The translations under genes were made by a program, and so were the position numbers. A DNA stretch of 64,000 nt. It comes from an uncultured Lachnospiraceae bacterium (lineage in GTDB: Bacteria; Bacillota; Clostridia; Lachnospirales; Lachnospiraceae). A model generated the notes under the pieces. That model searched no databases, was not told the origin of the DNA, and saw only the letters and a program-made list of their open reading frames with translations. The DNA is taken from contig CADACD010000014.1 in the NCBI GenBank assembly GCA_902786365.1, forward strand, positions 36,076-100,075, read 5' to 3'. Numbering within the stretch: position 1 is the first letter of the stretch; every line of letters begins with the position of its first letter. Shown here in pieces: positions 35,446-43,890 of the stretch.

Positions 35446-36963
35446 TTATGCCGGATATACACCATCATTTGTATCAGCTGCTGCCGGATCAATCTTCGTC
35501 TGCTGCGCTTCCCTATACTTAAAGAAATCTGTCGCAACCTGTGGGAATAAAGCATATGAAAGTACATCTTCATCCTGCTGTATATACTGTTCACATTCTT
35601 TCTTGAAGTTTTCAAGCTGAGGTTTAATCAAATCAGCCGGTCTGCATGTGATAGGCTTTGTATCACCAATACATTTCTTCTGAACATCCTTGTTAAACGG
35701 TTTTACTGTCTTACCAAATTCACCACTGAGAACCTTCTTAGATTCTTTTGTTACCATCTTGTATCTCTCACCCTGTAATACATTGAGTACAGCCTGTGTT
35801 CCAACAATCTGTGATGAAGGTGTAACAAGAGGCGGTTCACCGAAATCTTTTCTTACTTTTGGTATCTCTTCAAGAACTTCATAATATTTATCTTCTGCAT
35901 GTGCATCCTTAAGCTGCGACACAAGATTTGATAACATTCCTCCAGGTACCTGATATAACAATGTCTTAATATTAACACCCATAACCTTCGGATTCAATAA
36001 ACCTGTTTTTAATGCTTCTTCCTGAATTGGTCTGAAATAATCTGCTATCTCAGCAAGAACATTCTGGTCATATCCTGTATCATAAGGTGTTCCCTTAAAC
36101 GTCTCAACCATAACCTCTGTTGCAGGCTGGCTTGTTCCCATCGCAAATGGAGACATTGCAGTATCTATCACATCAACACCTGCTTCAACCGCCTTTAAGT
36201 AAGTCATTGAAGCAACACCTGATGTATAATGTGTATGAAGCTGTATTGGAAGCTTTGTTCCTTCTTTCAATGCCTGAACCAATTCTGTAGCATTATATGG
36301 GAGTAAAAGTCCTGCCATATCTTTGATACAGATAGAGTCAGCACCCATTTCTTCAATCTTCTTTGCTGTGTTCTTCCAATAATCAAGTGTATATGCATCT
36401 CCAAGTGTGTAGCATAATGCTATCTGTGCATGACCATTTTCCTTTTTTGTAGCATTTACTGCTGTCTTTAAATTTTCGAGGTCATTAAAACAGTCGAAAA
36501 TTCTGATAATATCAATACCATTTGCAATTGATTTCTGCACAAAATACTCAACAACATCATCTGAATAATGATTGTATCCAAGAATATTCTGACCTCTAAA
36601 TAACATTTGCAGTTTTGTATTCTTAAAACCGTCCCTTAACTTTCTTAATCTTTCCCATGGATCTTCCTTTAAAAATCTGAGTGAAGCATCAAATGTAGCT
36701 CCTCCCCAACATTCTACAGAATGATATCCAACTTTATCCATAGTATCAATAATAGGAAGCATCTGCTCTGTTGTCATTCTTGTAGCAATTAATGACTGAT
36801 GCGCATCACGAAGAACTGTCTCAGTAATCTTGATAGGTTTCTTCTGTGGCTTAACAGTTTCCTTAGAAGAATCTTTCTTTGGCTGGTCTGTCACTTTTAC
36901 AGTTTCCTGTTTTGACTGTTCGGCCGGTCTAGCTCCCTTTGCTTTTTTTCCCTGCTGTGCCAT
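35446..36963 (-). CDS. oadA: Oxaloacetate decarboxylase alpha / pyruvate carboxylase B-type carboxyltransferase
   Basis: Carboxyltransferase of 505 residues moving CO2 between oxaloacetate/pyruvate and biotin. A Lys/Pro/Gln-rich linker (1-45) precedes the TIM barrel: TETVLRDAHQSLIATRM, CWGGATFDASLRFL (metal Asp from LRDAHQ), SICIKDMAGLL with the carboxylated Lys, and QLHTHYTSGVA. The conserved C-terminal PycB domain is present, but no fused biotinyl domain; the carrier is encoded separately upstream. Last gene of the five-gene cluster. Confidence 0.92.
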   Translation of the reverse strand: MAQQGKKAKGARPAEQSKQETVKVTDQPKKDSSKETVKPQKKPIKITETVLRDAHQSLIATRMTTEQMLPIIDTMDKVGYHSVECWGGATFDASLRFLKEDPWERLRKLRDGFKNTKLQMLFRGQNILGYNHYSDDVVEYFVQKSIANGIDIIRIFDCFNDLENLKTAVNATKKENGHAQIALCYTLGDAYTLDYWKNTAKKIEEMGADSICIKDMAGLLLPYNATELVQALKEGTKLPIQLHTHYTSGVASMTYLKAVEAGVDVIDTAMSPFAMGTSQPATEVMVETFKGTPYDTGYDQNVLAEIADYFRPIQEEALKTGLLNPKVMGVNIKTLLYQVPGGMLSNLVSQLKDAHAEDKYYEVLEEIPKVRKDFGEPPLVTPSSQIVGTQAVLNVLQGERYKMVTKESKKVLSGEFGKTVKPFNKDVQKKCIGDTKPITCRPADLIKPQLENFKKECEQYIQQDEDVLSYALFPQVATDFFKYREAQQTKIDPAAADTNDGVYPA

Positions 36964-37113
36964 GTTTTTTACCTGTCCTTTCCGTCTTATTAGTTTTATG
37001 ACTTATTTACCTGCATTTTAACTGTTTAACTATGAAATCTAATTATTTTTTATGTTTATATATCGAATGATACGAATCAATCTAAATATTCTTTAACATG
37101 AATTCCAATTATC

Positions 37114-38259
37114 TTATAAGAATATAGCCATAAACGTACCTGCCGCAACTGCTGTACCGATAACACCGGCAACATTCGGTCCCATCGCATGCATCAGAAG
37201 GAAGTTTGTAGGATCTGCCTCTGAGCCAACCTTCTGCGAAACTCTTGCTGCCATCGGAACTGCTGAAACACCTGCGGAACCGATAAGAGGATTAATCTTT
37301 CCATGTGTCAGTTTACACATTAATTTTCCTATAATTACACCTGCTGCCGTACCACATGCAAATGCAACCAGTCCAAGAATGACTATCTTGATTGTATCCC
37401 AGTTAAGAAATGCCTCTGCACTCGTTGTCGCACCCACACTTGTACCAAGAAGTATAACTACTATATACATCAATGCATTAGAAGCTGTCTCTGTAAGCTG
37501 TTTAACAACGCCTGATTCCCTAAACAAATTTCCAAGCATTAACATGCCGACAAGTGGCGCAACTGTAGGAAGAATTAATGTCACAACAATTGTAATAACA
37601 ATAGGGAATAATATTTTCTCGAGCTTCGAAACAGGTCTCAACTGTTCCATCTTAATTTTTCTTTCTTCTTCTGTAGTCAATAATTTCATAATAGGTGGCT
37701 GGATAATAGGAACGAGTGACATATATGAATATGCCGCCACTGCAATAGGTCCCATCAACGATGCCTGACCTAATTTACCTGCAAGGAAAATTGAGGTAGG
37801 ACCATCAGCACCACCTATAATAGAGATAGCTGCCGCTGCCTTATCATTAAATCCCATGAATATAGCAAGGAAATATGCTATATAAATACCAAACTGTGCT
37901 GCCGCACCAAGTAAAAAGCACTTCGGATTGGCAATCAAAGGACCGAAGTCTGTCATTGCACCTACACCTAGGAATATAAGTGAAGGTAAAATACTCCACT
38001 CATCGAGCAGATAAAAATAATGTAATAAACCACCTACTCCGTTTTCTGAGTTTTTTATAGAAAGCATAATATCCGGATATATGTTTACAAGCAGCATACC
38101 AAATGCAATCGGTACAAGCAAGAGTGGTTCATATTCTTTTGCTATTGCAAGATATAAAAATACAAGTGCTACTAAAATCATGACAAAGTTTCCAACTGTC
38201 AGATTAAAGAACGCTGTCTGATGCAATAGATTTCCTAATGTATCAGAAATATAATCCAT
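37114..38259 (-). CDS. oadB: Na+-translocating decarboxylase beta subunit
   Basis: Membrane subunit of 381 residues that decarboxylates carboxybiotin and exports Na+. About ten hydrophobic segments. Signature IIGGADGPTSIFLAGKL and the C-terminal HAMGPNVAGVIGTAVAAG are intact. GGAGG precedes the ATG. It lies 34 bp after the biotin carrier gene. Confidence 0.96.
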   Translation of the reverse strand: MDYISDTLGNLLHQTAFFNLTVGNFVMILVALVFLYLAIAKEYEPLLLVPIAFGMLLVNIYPDIMLSIKNSENGVGGLLHYFYLLDEWSILPSLIFLGVGAMTDFGPLIANPKCFLLGAAAQFGIYIAYFLAIFMGFNDKAAAAISIIGGADGPTSIFLAGKLGQASLMGPIAVAAYSYMSLVPIIQPPIMKLLTTEEERKIKMEQLRPVSKLEKILFPIVITIVVTLILPTVAPLVGMLMLGNLFRESGVVKQLTETASNALMYIVVILLGTSVGATTSAEAFLNWDTIKIVILGLVAFACGTAAGVIIGKLMCKLTHGKINPLIGSAGVSAVPMAARVSQKVGSEADPTNFLLMHAMGPNVAGVIGTAVAAGTFMAIFL

Positions 38260-38293
38260 TGTAAGTCCTCCTGTCCATTCAATTTTTCACGTT

Positions 38294-38665
38294 CTAATTC
38301 AATGTTGCAAGTACTGCTCCTGCCTCTACACTTGCTCCTTCATTTGCATTGATACTTGCAACTGTGCCATCCTGTGGAGCAACTATTTCATTTTCCATCT
38401 TCATTGCTTCAAGAATCATCACAACATCTCCACGTTTTACTGCCTGACCTGCTTTTACTTTTACTGACAAAACCTTTCCAGGCATAGGCGCATTAATCTT
38501 AACTGAGCCTTCTGCACCTGAAGCCTGAGCTTTTACTTCTTTCTTTACTGTTTTCTTTGTGGCTGCCGGTGCCGCACTTACAGGAGCCGGTGTAACAGAA
38601 CTTCCCAATTCTTCCACTTCTACATCATATACATTTCCATTTACAGTGATTCTATAATTTTTCAT
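38294..38665 (-). CDS. Biotin carboxyl carrier protein of the decarboxylase
   Basis: 123 residues: an N-terminal RITVNGNVYDVEVEEL strand region, a Pro/Ala linker, and a biotinyl domain with the EAMKMENEI biotinylation site (Lys in MKM). It serves both carboxyltransferases of the cluster. The SD region is weak, and a pseudoknot-like structure lies 31 nt upstream, so translation may be regulated. Confidence 0.94.
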   Translation of the reverse strand: MKNYRITVNGNVYDVEVEELGSSVTPAPVSAAPAATKKTVKKEVKAQASGAEGSVKINAPMPGKVLSVKVKAGQAVKRGDVVMILEAMKMENEIVAPQDGTVASINANEGASVEAGAVLATLN

Positions 38666-38695
38666 ATCAATACCATGCTAGTCATTTTCGACTGT

Positions 38696-38741
38696 GCCCG
38701 TTTGAGATTGAAAGACCGGGCCTTAGCTTTATCCTTTCAAT
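38696..38741 (-). promoter_or_regulatory. Possible H-type pseudoknot upstream of the biotin carrier gene
   Basis: Minus-strand order: ATTGAAAG (38741-38734), GCCCG (38721-38717), CTTTCAAT (38714-38707), CGGGC (38700-38696). The 8-bp and 5-bp stems interleave as in H-type pseudoknots. A second CTTTCAA at 38750-38756 on the plus strand offers another pairing partner. It resembles no class I can name. Confidence 0.35.
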
Positions 38742-38802
38742 TTTGTTTTCTTTCAACCTATCATAAAAATGCAATTTCTATTCAACTACCAAATCTATTT
38801 CT

Positions 38803-39675
38803 TTAATTTCGGTTCCATCTGCTGTTTGGAACTCTCTTGATTGATCGTACAACGAATCCGTCTTTTGACGTATTCTGCGAAGAAGCTGCTATTGCTGCTG
38901 TAATAACTGCAACAAGTTCTGTATCATCAATTTCTTCCGCCTGCTGTTCCTCTTTATTTACACTATTCTGATTATCACTATCTTCATCAGTATCATCATG
39001 TGAAACAGACTTTCTTTCAACTTTTTTAAGTTTTCTCTCAGCTCTTCTCTGATTTGCATCTGTAACTGCTTTTTCTATTTTTGACACATGTACAAAAAGT
39101 GAAATCAATACACTTAAGAAAGCAAGAACAATAATAACAATTCCCATACCCATCAGTGTATTCATACCTGCCTGTTTCATTCTATGGGCAAGTGAATACT
39201 GTGGTTCATACGAAATTGCCGACTTAATTAACTGTCCGTTTTCTTTAACATATGTGTATTTCACCACTACATCCAGATTCTTTCCATTTTTCTCAAATCT
39301 TGCTGTTGTAGAAACTGTCACACTGTCATCATCAACTGTTTTCTTATATTTTGGAAAATCATTTTTATCTAAATAAAATCCAACATAATTGCCGACTTCC
39401 TTTTTGAGGCTTTTGACCTGTTCAATTCCACCTGCTAAAACTTTATATGACGAATCCGTCTCTGCCTGCTCCATATAATTCGAATAATACTTATCAAGTT
39501 CTTCATCATTTAGCTCAAAGACAGTTTCTGCATTATCTACAACATTTGAAACCAGCTCCTCTATCTCATATGAAAATCCGGGACCTTTATCCTCTTTTTG
39601 ATTGCCACATGCAGTAAGAGAAAATATCAGAGTAAGAACACAGCCGATTAACAATAGTTTTCTCATTTTTTTCAT
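38803..39675 (-). CDS. Lipoprotein-OadG fusion, decarboxylase gamma/delta-like subunit
   Basis: 290 residues. ATG 39675 follows GAGAGG by 8 nt. A lipoprotein signal (LLLIGCVLTLIFSLTAC) anchors an exported domain of ~130 residues (DUF3887-like in appearance). Next comes one membrane helix (GMGIVIIVLAFLSVLISLF) typical of OadG, a charged linker and a C-terminal GFVVRSIKRV that matches small decarboxylase subunits. OadG is normally about 80-120 residues, so the extra exported domain is notable. Inferred role: membrane assembly of the pump plus an extracytoplasmic function. Confidence 0.75.
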   Translation of the reverse strand: MKKMRKLLLIGCVLTLIFSLTACGNQKEDKGPGFSYEIEELVSNVVDNAETVFELNDEELDKYYSNYMEQAETDSSYKVLAGGIEQVKSLKKEVGNYVGFYLDKNDFPKYKKTVDDDSVTVSTTARFEKNGKNLDVVVKYTYVKENGQLIKSAISYEPQYSLAHRMKQAGMNTLMGMGIVIIVLAFLSVLISLFVHVSKIEKAVTDANQRRAERKLKKVERKSVSHDDTDEDSDNQNSVNKEEQQAEEIDDTELVAVITAAIAASSQNTSKDGFVVRSIKRVPNSRWNRN

Positions 39676-39690
39676 GTTCTTCACCTCTCA

Positions 39691-41100
39691 CTATACTGTT
39701 CCATGCTTTTTGCTAATACGCTCATCTCTTTTTGATATCAGCATCTCAAGTGCGCCAATCAGATAAATTCTTGTATCCTCTGGCTCAATAATCGAATCAA
39801 CATATCCTCTTTCGGCTGCTGACTGCGTGCTCAGTTGAAGTTTATCATATTGTGCTGCTTTTTCTGCAATAATCTCATTCGCATTTTTTGATTTAGCTAT
39901 CTCATCTGCATATATAATCTTTGCTGCTGACTCTGCATTCATCATACCTATTTTAGCTTCCGGCCATGCATAAACAATGTCGGCTCCTATACCTTTGCTG
40001 TTCATGACAACATAAGCACTTCCAAGGGCATTACCGATAATCACATTAATTTTAGCAACTGTTGCATTTGCAAATGCATATGTAAGCTTTGCAGCCGCTT
40101 TTGCTACCTTCTTTTCTTCCTCTATTGTTGTCTCATATCCTGTCACATTTGTAAATGAAACAACCGGAATTCCAAATGCATCACAGAAATTAACAAATTC
40201 TGCGGCTTTCTCACTTCCGTTCGAAGTAAGTAAATCAGAATTATTTGCAACAACACCGACAGTATCACCATTCAATCTGATAAATCCTGTCACCATATCC
40301 GGTGCATAATCCTTCTTTGTCTCAAATAACTGTCCGTTATCTGAAATCATCTGTAAAAGAGTTTGTATATCATCAATACTTCCATCAATTCCCTCACACA
40401 GTCTGTTTAAATCATCCTGACATTCTACATATGGTATACCCTCCTGATAATTACCCGGAAGTAAATCCACCAATTCTCTAATCTTTTCAATCACTTCATT
40501 CTCATCACCTGTATAGTCAACATTTGATGTCTCCGCACTTTGGAATTTAGCAGACGCTGTATCACATTTTCCTTCGTAATTACCATCAATTGCATTAGGT
40601 GAATTAACGAAAAGCTTTGCATTGCTTTCCATCAATGTAAAATCCGACAACTGTCCAAGTACTGCAAGTCCGCCTCCGCACCTGCCGAAAATTGCAGTAA
40701 TCTGTGGAACAACACCTGATGCCAATGTCTTCTTAAGATAAATCTCTGAAAAAGCATTGAGTGCATCTGTCGCTTCTTCCAGTCTCAGTCCTGCGCAGTC
40801 AACCAGACCAATGACCGGTGCTCCCATCTTCATAGCCATATCATAAATCTTAGCTATCTTTTTCGCATGCATCTCTCCAACTGAACCGCCTAAAACTGTA
40901 GAATCCTGGCTATAAACATATACCAAGGTGTCATTAATCCTTCCATAACCTGTAATAACACCATCTGCCGGAGTTTCTTTCTGTGCCATGTTAAAATCTG
41001 TGTTTCTTGCCTTTACAAGACTTCCGATTTCAACGAAACTGTTATCATCAAGTAATGCTTCTATTCTCTTACCTGCTGATACATTTGATGTAGTACTCAT
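39691..41100 (-). CDS. mmdA: Acyl-CoA carboxyltransferase (MmdA-type)
   Basis: Crotonase-fold carboxyltransferase of 469 residues, using methylmalonyl-CoA, glutaconyl-CoA or propionyl-CoA-type substrates with biotin. Motifs: KETPADGVITGYGRI, QDSTVLGGSVGEMHAKKI, GRCGGGLAVLGQLSDF in the first half and NVTGYETTIEEEKKVA, IGNALGSAYVVMNSK in the second. It is about 40 residues shorter than typical MmdA. First gene of the cluster, behind a promoter at 41250-41278. The exact acyl-CoA cannot be read from sequence. Confidence 0.9.
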   Translation of the reverse strand: MSTTSNVSAGKRIEALLDDNSFVEIGSLVKARNTDFNMAQKETPADGVITGYGRINDTLVYVYSQDSTVLGGSVGEMHAKKIAKIYDMAMKMGAPVIGLVDCAGLRLEEATDALNAFSEIYLKKTLASGVVPQITAIFGRCGGGLAVLGQLSDFTLMESNAKLFVNSPNAIDGNYEGKCDTASAKFQSAETSNVDYTGDENEVIEKIRELVDLLPGNYQEGIPYVECQDDLNRLCEGIDGSIDDIQTLLQMISDNGQLFETKKDYAPDMVTGFIRLNGDTVGVVANNSDLLTSNGSEKAAEFVNFCDAFGIPVVSFTNVTGYETTIEEEKKVAKAAAKLTYAFANATVAKINVIIGNALGSAYVVMNSKGIGADIVYAWPEAKIGMMNAESAAKIIYADEIAKSKNANEIIAEKAAQYDKLQLSTQSAAERGYVDSIIEPEDTRIYLIGALEMLISKRDERISKKHGTV

Positions 41101-41132
41101 CTCTTAAACCTCCATTTTATATATTTAACACA

Positions 41133-41160
41133 CAAAAATCCGTGAATCAGCGAATTTTTG
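41133..41160. repeat. Stem-loop in the mmdA leader
   Basis: CAAAAATCCG (41133-41142) pairs with CGAATTTTTG (41151-41160), one mismatch, 8-nt loop. Further upstream AGCC-AAGT-GGCT (41191-41202) forms a small hairpin. They lie in a leader of about 140 nt. Confidence 0.4.
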
Positions 41161-41249
41161 CGGCATTGAAGCAAGTATGTTATCATTCAGAGCCAAGTGG
41201 CTAAATAGTATTAAAATCTATTAACAAACTTAAAATCTCTGCCGATTAT

Positions 41250-41278
41250 ATTTTATTACTTCAAACGGAAAAATGCAA
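41250..41278 (-). promoter_or_regulatory. Putative promoter of the decarboxylase operon
   Basis: On the minus strand TTGCAT (41278-41273), 17 bases, TAAAAT (41255-41250). Confidence 0.45.
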
Positions 41279-41304
41279 GCAGATAAACAAATTTTACGAA
41301 GTTT

Positions 41305-42501
41305 TTATAATAAAAATTTCTGCACTATTTTTAAGATGGAATACCTAAAATCAATTTTCTTTACGGATTCCTTTATCCGGATGTCAAATCTTGCAAATTC
41401 CTCTCCATTCACCATTATTTTCATACATCCCGCAGTCTGATTTTCATACACCGGTGCTTCCATTTTTTCTTCAAATTCATACACATATTCCACATTATCA
41501 GAGTCTGACATAAGAGCACTGCATTCTCCATCTATGTATGTCCCTGTCTCTTTTTTGACGCCATTTTTTATCCTGACCATTTTATAATTATCAATTCCTG
41601 AAAATAAAATTCTATAATCAAAATTATCAATTCCATATTTCATAAGTTTCATGGTATCTTTCCACTTATAAGTCTTTGAAGGAGGCCACCCACTGGCTAA
41701 AACCACCGAAATCAAAGTCTTATTATTTACTTTAACAGCCCCCACAAAACAATATCCCGCATTTCCTGTAAAACCGGTTTTTATCCCCATTGCACCATCC
41801 ATCATTCCAAGAAAAGCATCCTTGTTATTGGCAGTATAATTTCCTTTTCCTTCAATTTCACTAAATGTATGTGAAGCAGTATTAATTATTTCAACAAATT
41901 CTTCATTTTTTATCGCTTCTGCTGCAATCAATGCCAGATCATATGATGTTGTATAATGATTCGGATCATCAAGTCCGTTCGGTGTCACAAAATTAGTGTC
42001 TTTTGCCCCAATCTGTCTTGCCCTTTCATTCATCATTGTGGCAAATCCTTCCACACTTCCTCCTATTTTTTCTGCTATCGCCACTGCTGTATCATTGTGA
42101 GATTCTAACATCAATGAATATAGCATATCCTTCATATAAAATTTACTTCCACTTGAAGCTCCAAGTTTTACTTTCGGCATTGCGGATGCATAGGATGAAA
42201 ATTCAACCACATCATCTGAAGCTGAATTTTCAAGTGCAACCAGACATGTCATTATTTTTGTGGTGCTCGCCATGGGAAGTTTTTCATAGCCATTCTTTTG
42301 ATACAACACCCTTTTACTGTCTGCATCCATCAAAAGTGCCGATTTGGCATAAAACTCATTCTCTTCTATTGCATATACATTATGTATCCTAAATAAAGCA
42401 TTGTCTGAACTTTCCCAAAATATTAATTCCGGCAAAAGAAGTATGACAAACAGAACCGCTAACATTTTTTTTAATAAAACTGTCGATTTATTTTTCACCA
42501 C
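41305..42501 (-). CDS. D-alanyl-D-alanine carboxypeptidase (PBP5/DacA type)
   Basis: Low-molecular-mass PBP of 398 residues that trims pentapeptides. An N-terminal hydrophobic segment (LAVLFVILLLPELIF) serves as signal. Catalytic motifs: ASTTKIM (SxxK), SHN (SxN) and MGIKTGFTGNAG (KTG). A C-terminal beta domain and basic amphipathic end follow. The GTG start at 42501 has a weak site; the ATG 12 codons later is possible. A second paralogue lies at 57.8-59.0 kb. Confidence 0.92.
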   Translation of the reverse strand: MVKNKSTVLLKKMLAVLFVILLLPELIFWESSDNALFRIHNVYAIEENEFYAKSALLMDADSKRVLYQKNGYEKLPMASTTKIMTCLVALENSASDDVVEFSSYASAMPKVKLGASSGSKFYMKDMLYSLMLESHNDTAVAIAEKIGGSVEGFATMMNERARQIGAKDTNFVTPNGLDDPNHYTTSYDLALIAAEAIKNEEFVEIINTASHTFSEIEGKGNYTANNKDAFLGMMDGAMGIKTGFTGNAGYCFVGAVKVNNKTLISVVLASGWPPSKTYKWKDTMKLMKYGIDNFDYRILFSGIDNYKMVRIKNGVKKETGTYIDGECSALMSDSDNVEYVYEFEEKMEAPVYENQTAGCMKIMVNGEEFARFDIRIKESVKKIDFRYSILKIVQKFLL

Positions 42502-42616
42502 TTTTACACCATATTTTCTCTAATTAATAAATTATATTAATTTTCTAAAAATATATGCAAAGAAAACAACTTCCCTCAATTTTTCAAAATTGATAAAATA
42601 GCATATTCAAACATAA

Positions 42617-42642
42617 AAAAAGCAACCATCACAGTTGCTTTT
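42617..42642 (-). terminator. Terminator of trpS
   Basis: On the minus strand AAAAGCAAC, 8-nt loop, GTTGCTTTT followed by more T residues. About 135 bp past trpS. Confidence 0.8.
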
Positions 42643-42777
42643 CTAAGAGGAAATATGAAAAGAAAATTTTTTAATCATCGCTATAATGCTTTGATGTTTA
42701 TATCATAAACGAACTTTGTGACCATTTGGTGAAAAAAAAATGAATGAATTATAAAAAATATAAATTTACGGTCAAAT

Positions 42778-43863
42778 TTATTTTGAAAACTTTTCTATCT
42801 GTTCTTCAAGCCATTCTCTTGAATCAAAATAATTAATCTTCATTGAATTTTTTACATCTGATAGTGTATTTGCAGCCACTTCTCTGGCTTTATCCGTTCC
42901 TGCTTTGAGCACCTCATAAACATATGAAATATCCTTTTGATATTCTTTTCGTCTGTTTCGTATCGGTTCCAACTCTGACTGAATCACATTATTAAGAAAC
43001 TTTTTCACTTTTACATCTCCAAGACCGCCTCTTGTGTAATGTTCTTTTAATTCATCAAGGTTTTTATATTCCGGCATAAATTCTTCGAAATGTTCTGGTC
43101 TGCTAAATGCATCAAGATATGTAAATACAGTATTTCCCTCTAATTTTCCCGGATCTTCTATTCTGATATGATCCGGATCTGTAAACATACTCATCACCTT
43201 TTTCTTAATATCAGCCGGTTCTTCTGACAAATAGATACAATTTCCAAGTGACTTACTCATCTTTGCCTTTCCGTCTATTCCCGGAAGTCTCAGGCACGCT
43301 TTATTATCTGGCAATAATATTTCAGGCTCAACAAGTGTTTCCCCATAGACAGCATTAAACTTTCTTACAATTTCTTTTGTCTGTTCAAGCATTGGAAGCT
43401 GGTCTTCACCTACTGGCACTGTCGTTGCCTTAAATGCAGTGATATCTGCTGCCTGACTGATTGGGTATGTGAAAAAACCTACCGGAATGCTTGCCTCAAA
43501 ATTTCTCATCTGTATTTCAGATTTTACTGTCGGATTACGCTGGAGTCTCGAAACAGTTACAAGATTCATATAGTAAAACGAAAGTTCGGTAAGTTCCGGT
43601 ATCTGTGACTGTATCAGGATTGTTGATTTCTCAGGATCAAGCCCACATGAGAGATAGTCAAGAGCCACTTCCATAATATTCTGTCTCACTCTTTCAGGAT
43701 TGTCAGCATTATCCGTAAGAGCCTGCGCATCTGCTATCATTATAAATATCTTTTCATATTTACCGGAATTTTGTAATTCCACTCTTCTTTTAAGCGAACC
43801 TACATAATGACCGACATGAAGTCTTCCTGTAGGTCTGTCGCCTGTCAAAATAATCTTACTCAT
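42778..43863 (-). CDS. trpS: Tryptophan-tRNA ligase
   Basis: Class I synthetase of 361 residues. Start ATG 43863 (MSKIILTGDRPTGRLHVGHYVGS), with AAGGA upstream. HIGH-type motif LHVGHYVGS, KMSKS-type KMSKSLGN. Of the GDRPTG-subtype rather than the GIQPSG-subtype. It lies downstream of the trp operon with the flippase between; whether it shares the T-box control is doubtful because of the palindrome pair after trpA. Confidence 0.96.
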   Translation of the reverse strand: MSKIILTGDRPTGRLHVGHYVGSLKRRVELQNSGKYEKIFIMIADAQALTDNADNPERVRQNIMEVALDYLSCGLDPEKSTILIQSQIPELTELSFYYMNLVTVSRLQRNPTVKSEIQMRNFEASIPVGFFTYPISQAADITAFKATTVPVGEDQLPMLEQTKEIVRKFNAVYGETLVEPEILLPDNKACLRLPGIDGKAKMSKSLGNCIYLSEEPADIKKKVMSMFTDPDHIRIEDPGKLEGNTVFTYLDAFSRPEHFEEFMPEYKNLDELKEHYTRGGLGDVKVKKFLNNVIQSELEPIRNRRKEYQKDISYVYEVLKAGTDKAREVAANTLSDVKNSMKINYFDSREWLEEQIEKFSK

Positions 43864-43890
43864 AATATTCCTTTCATATAAAACCAAAAT

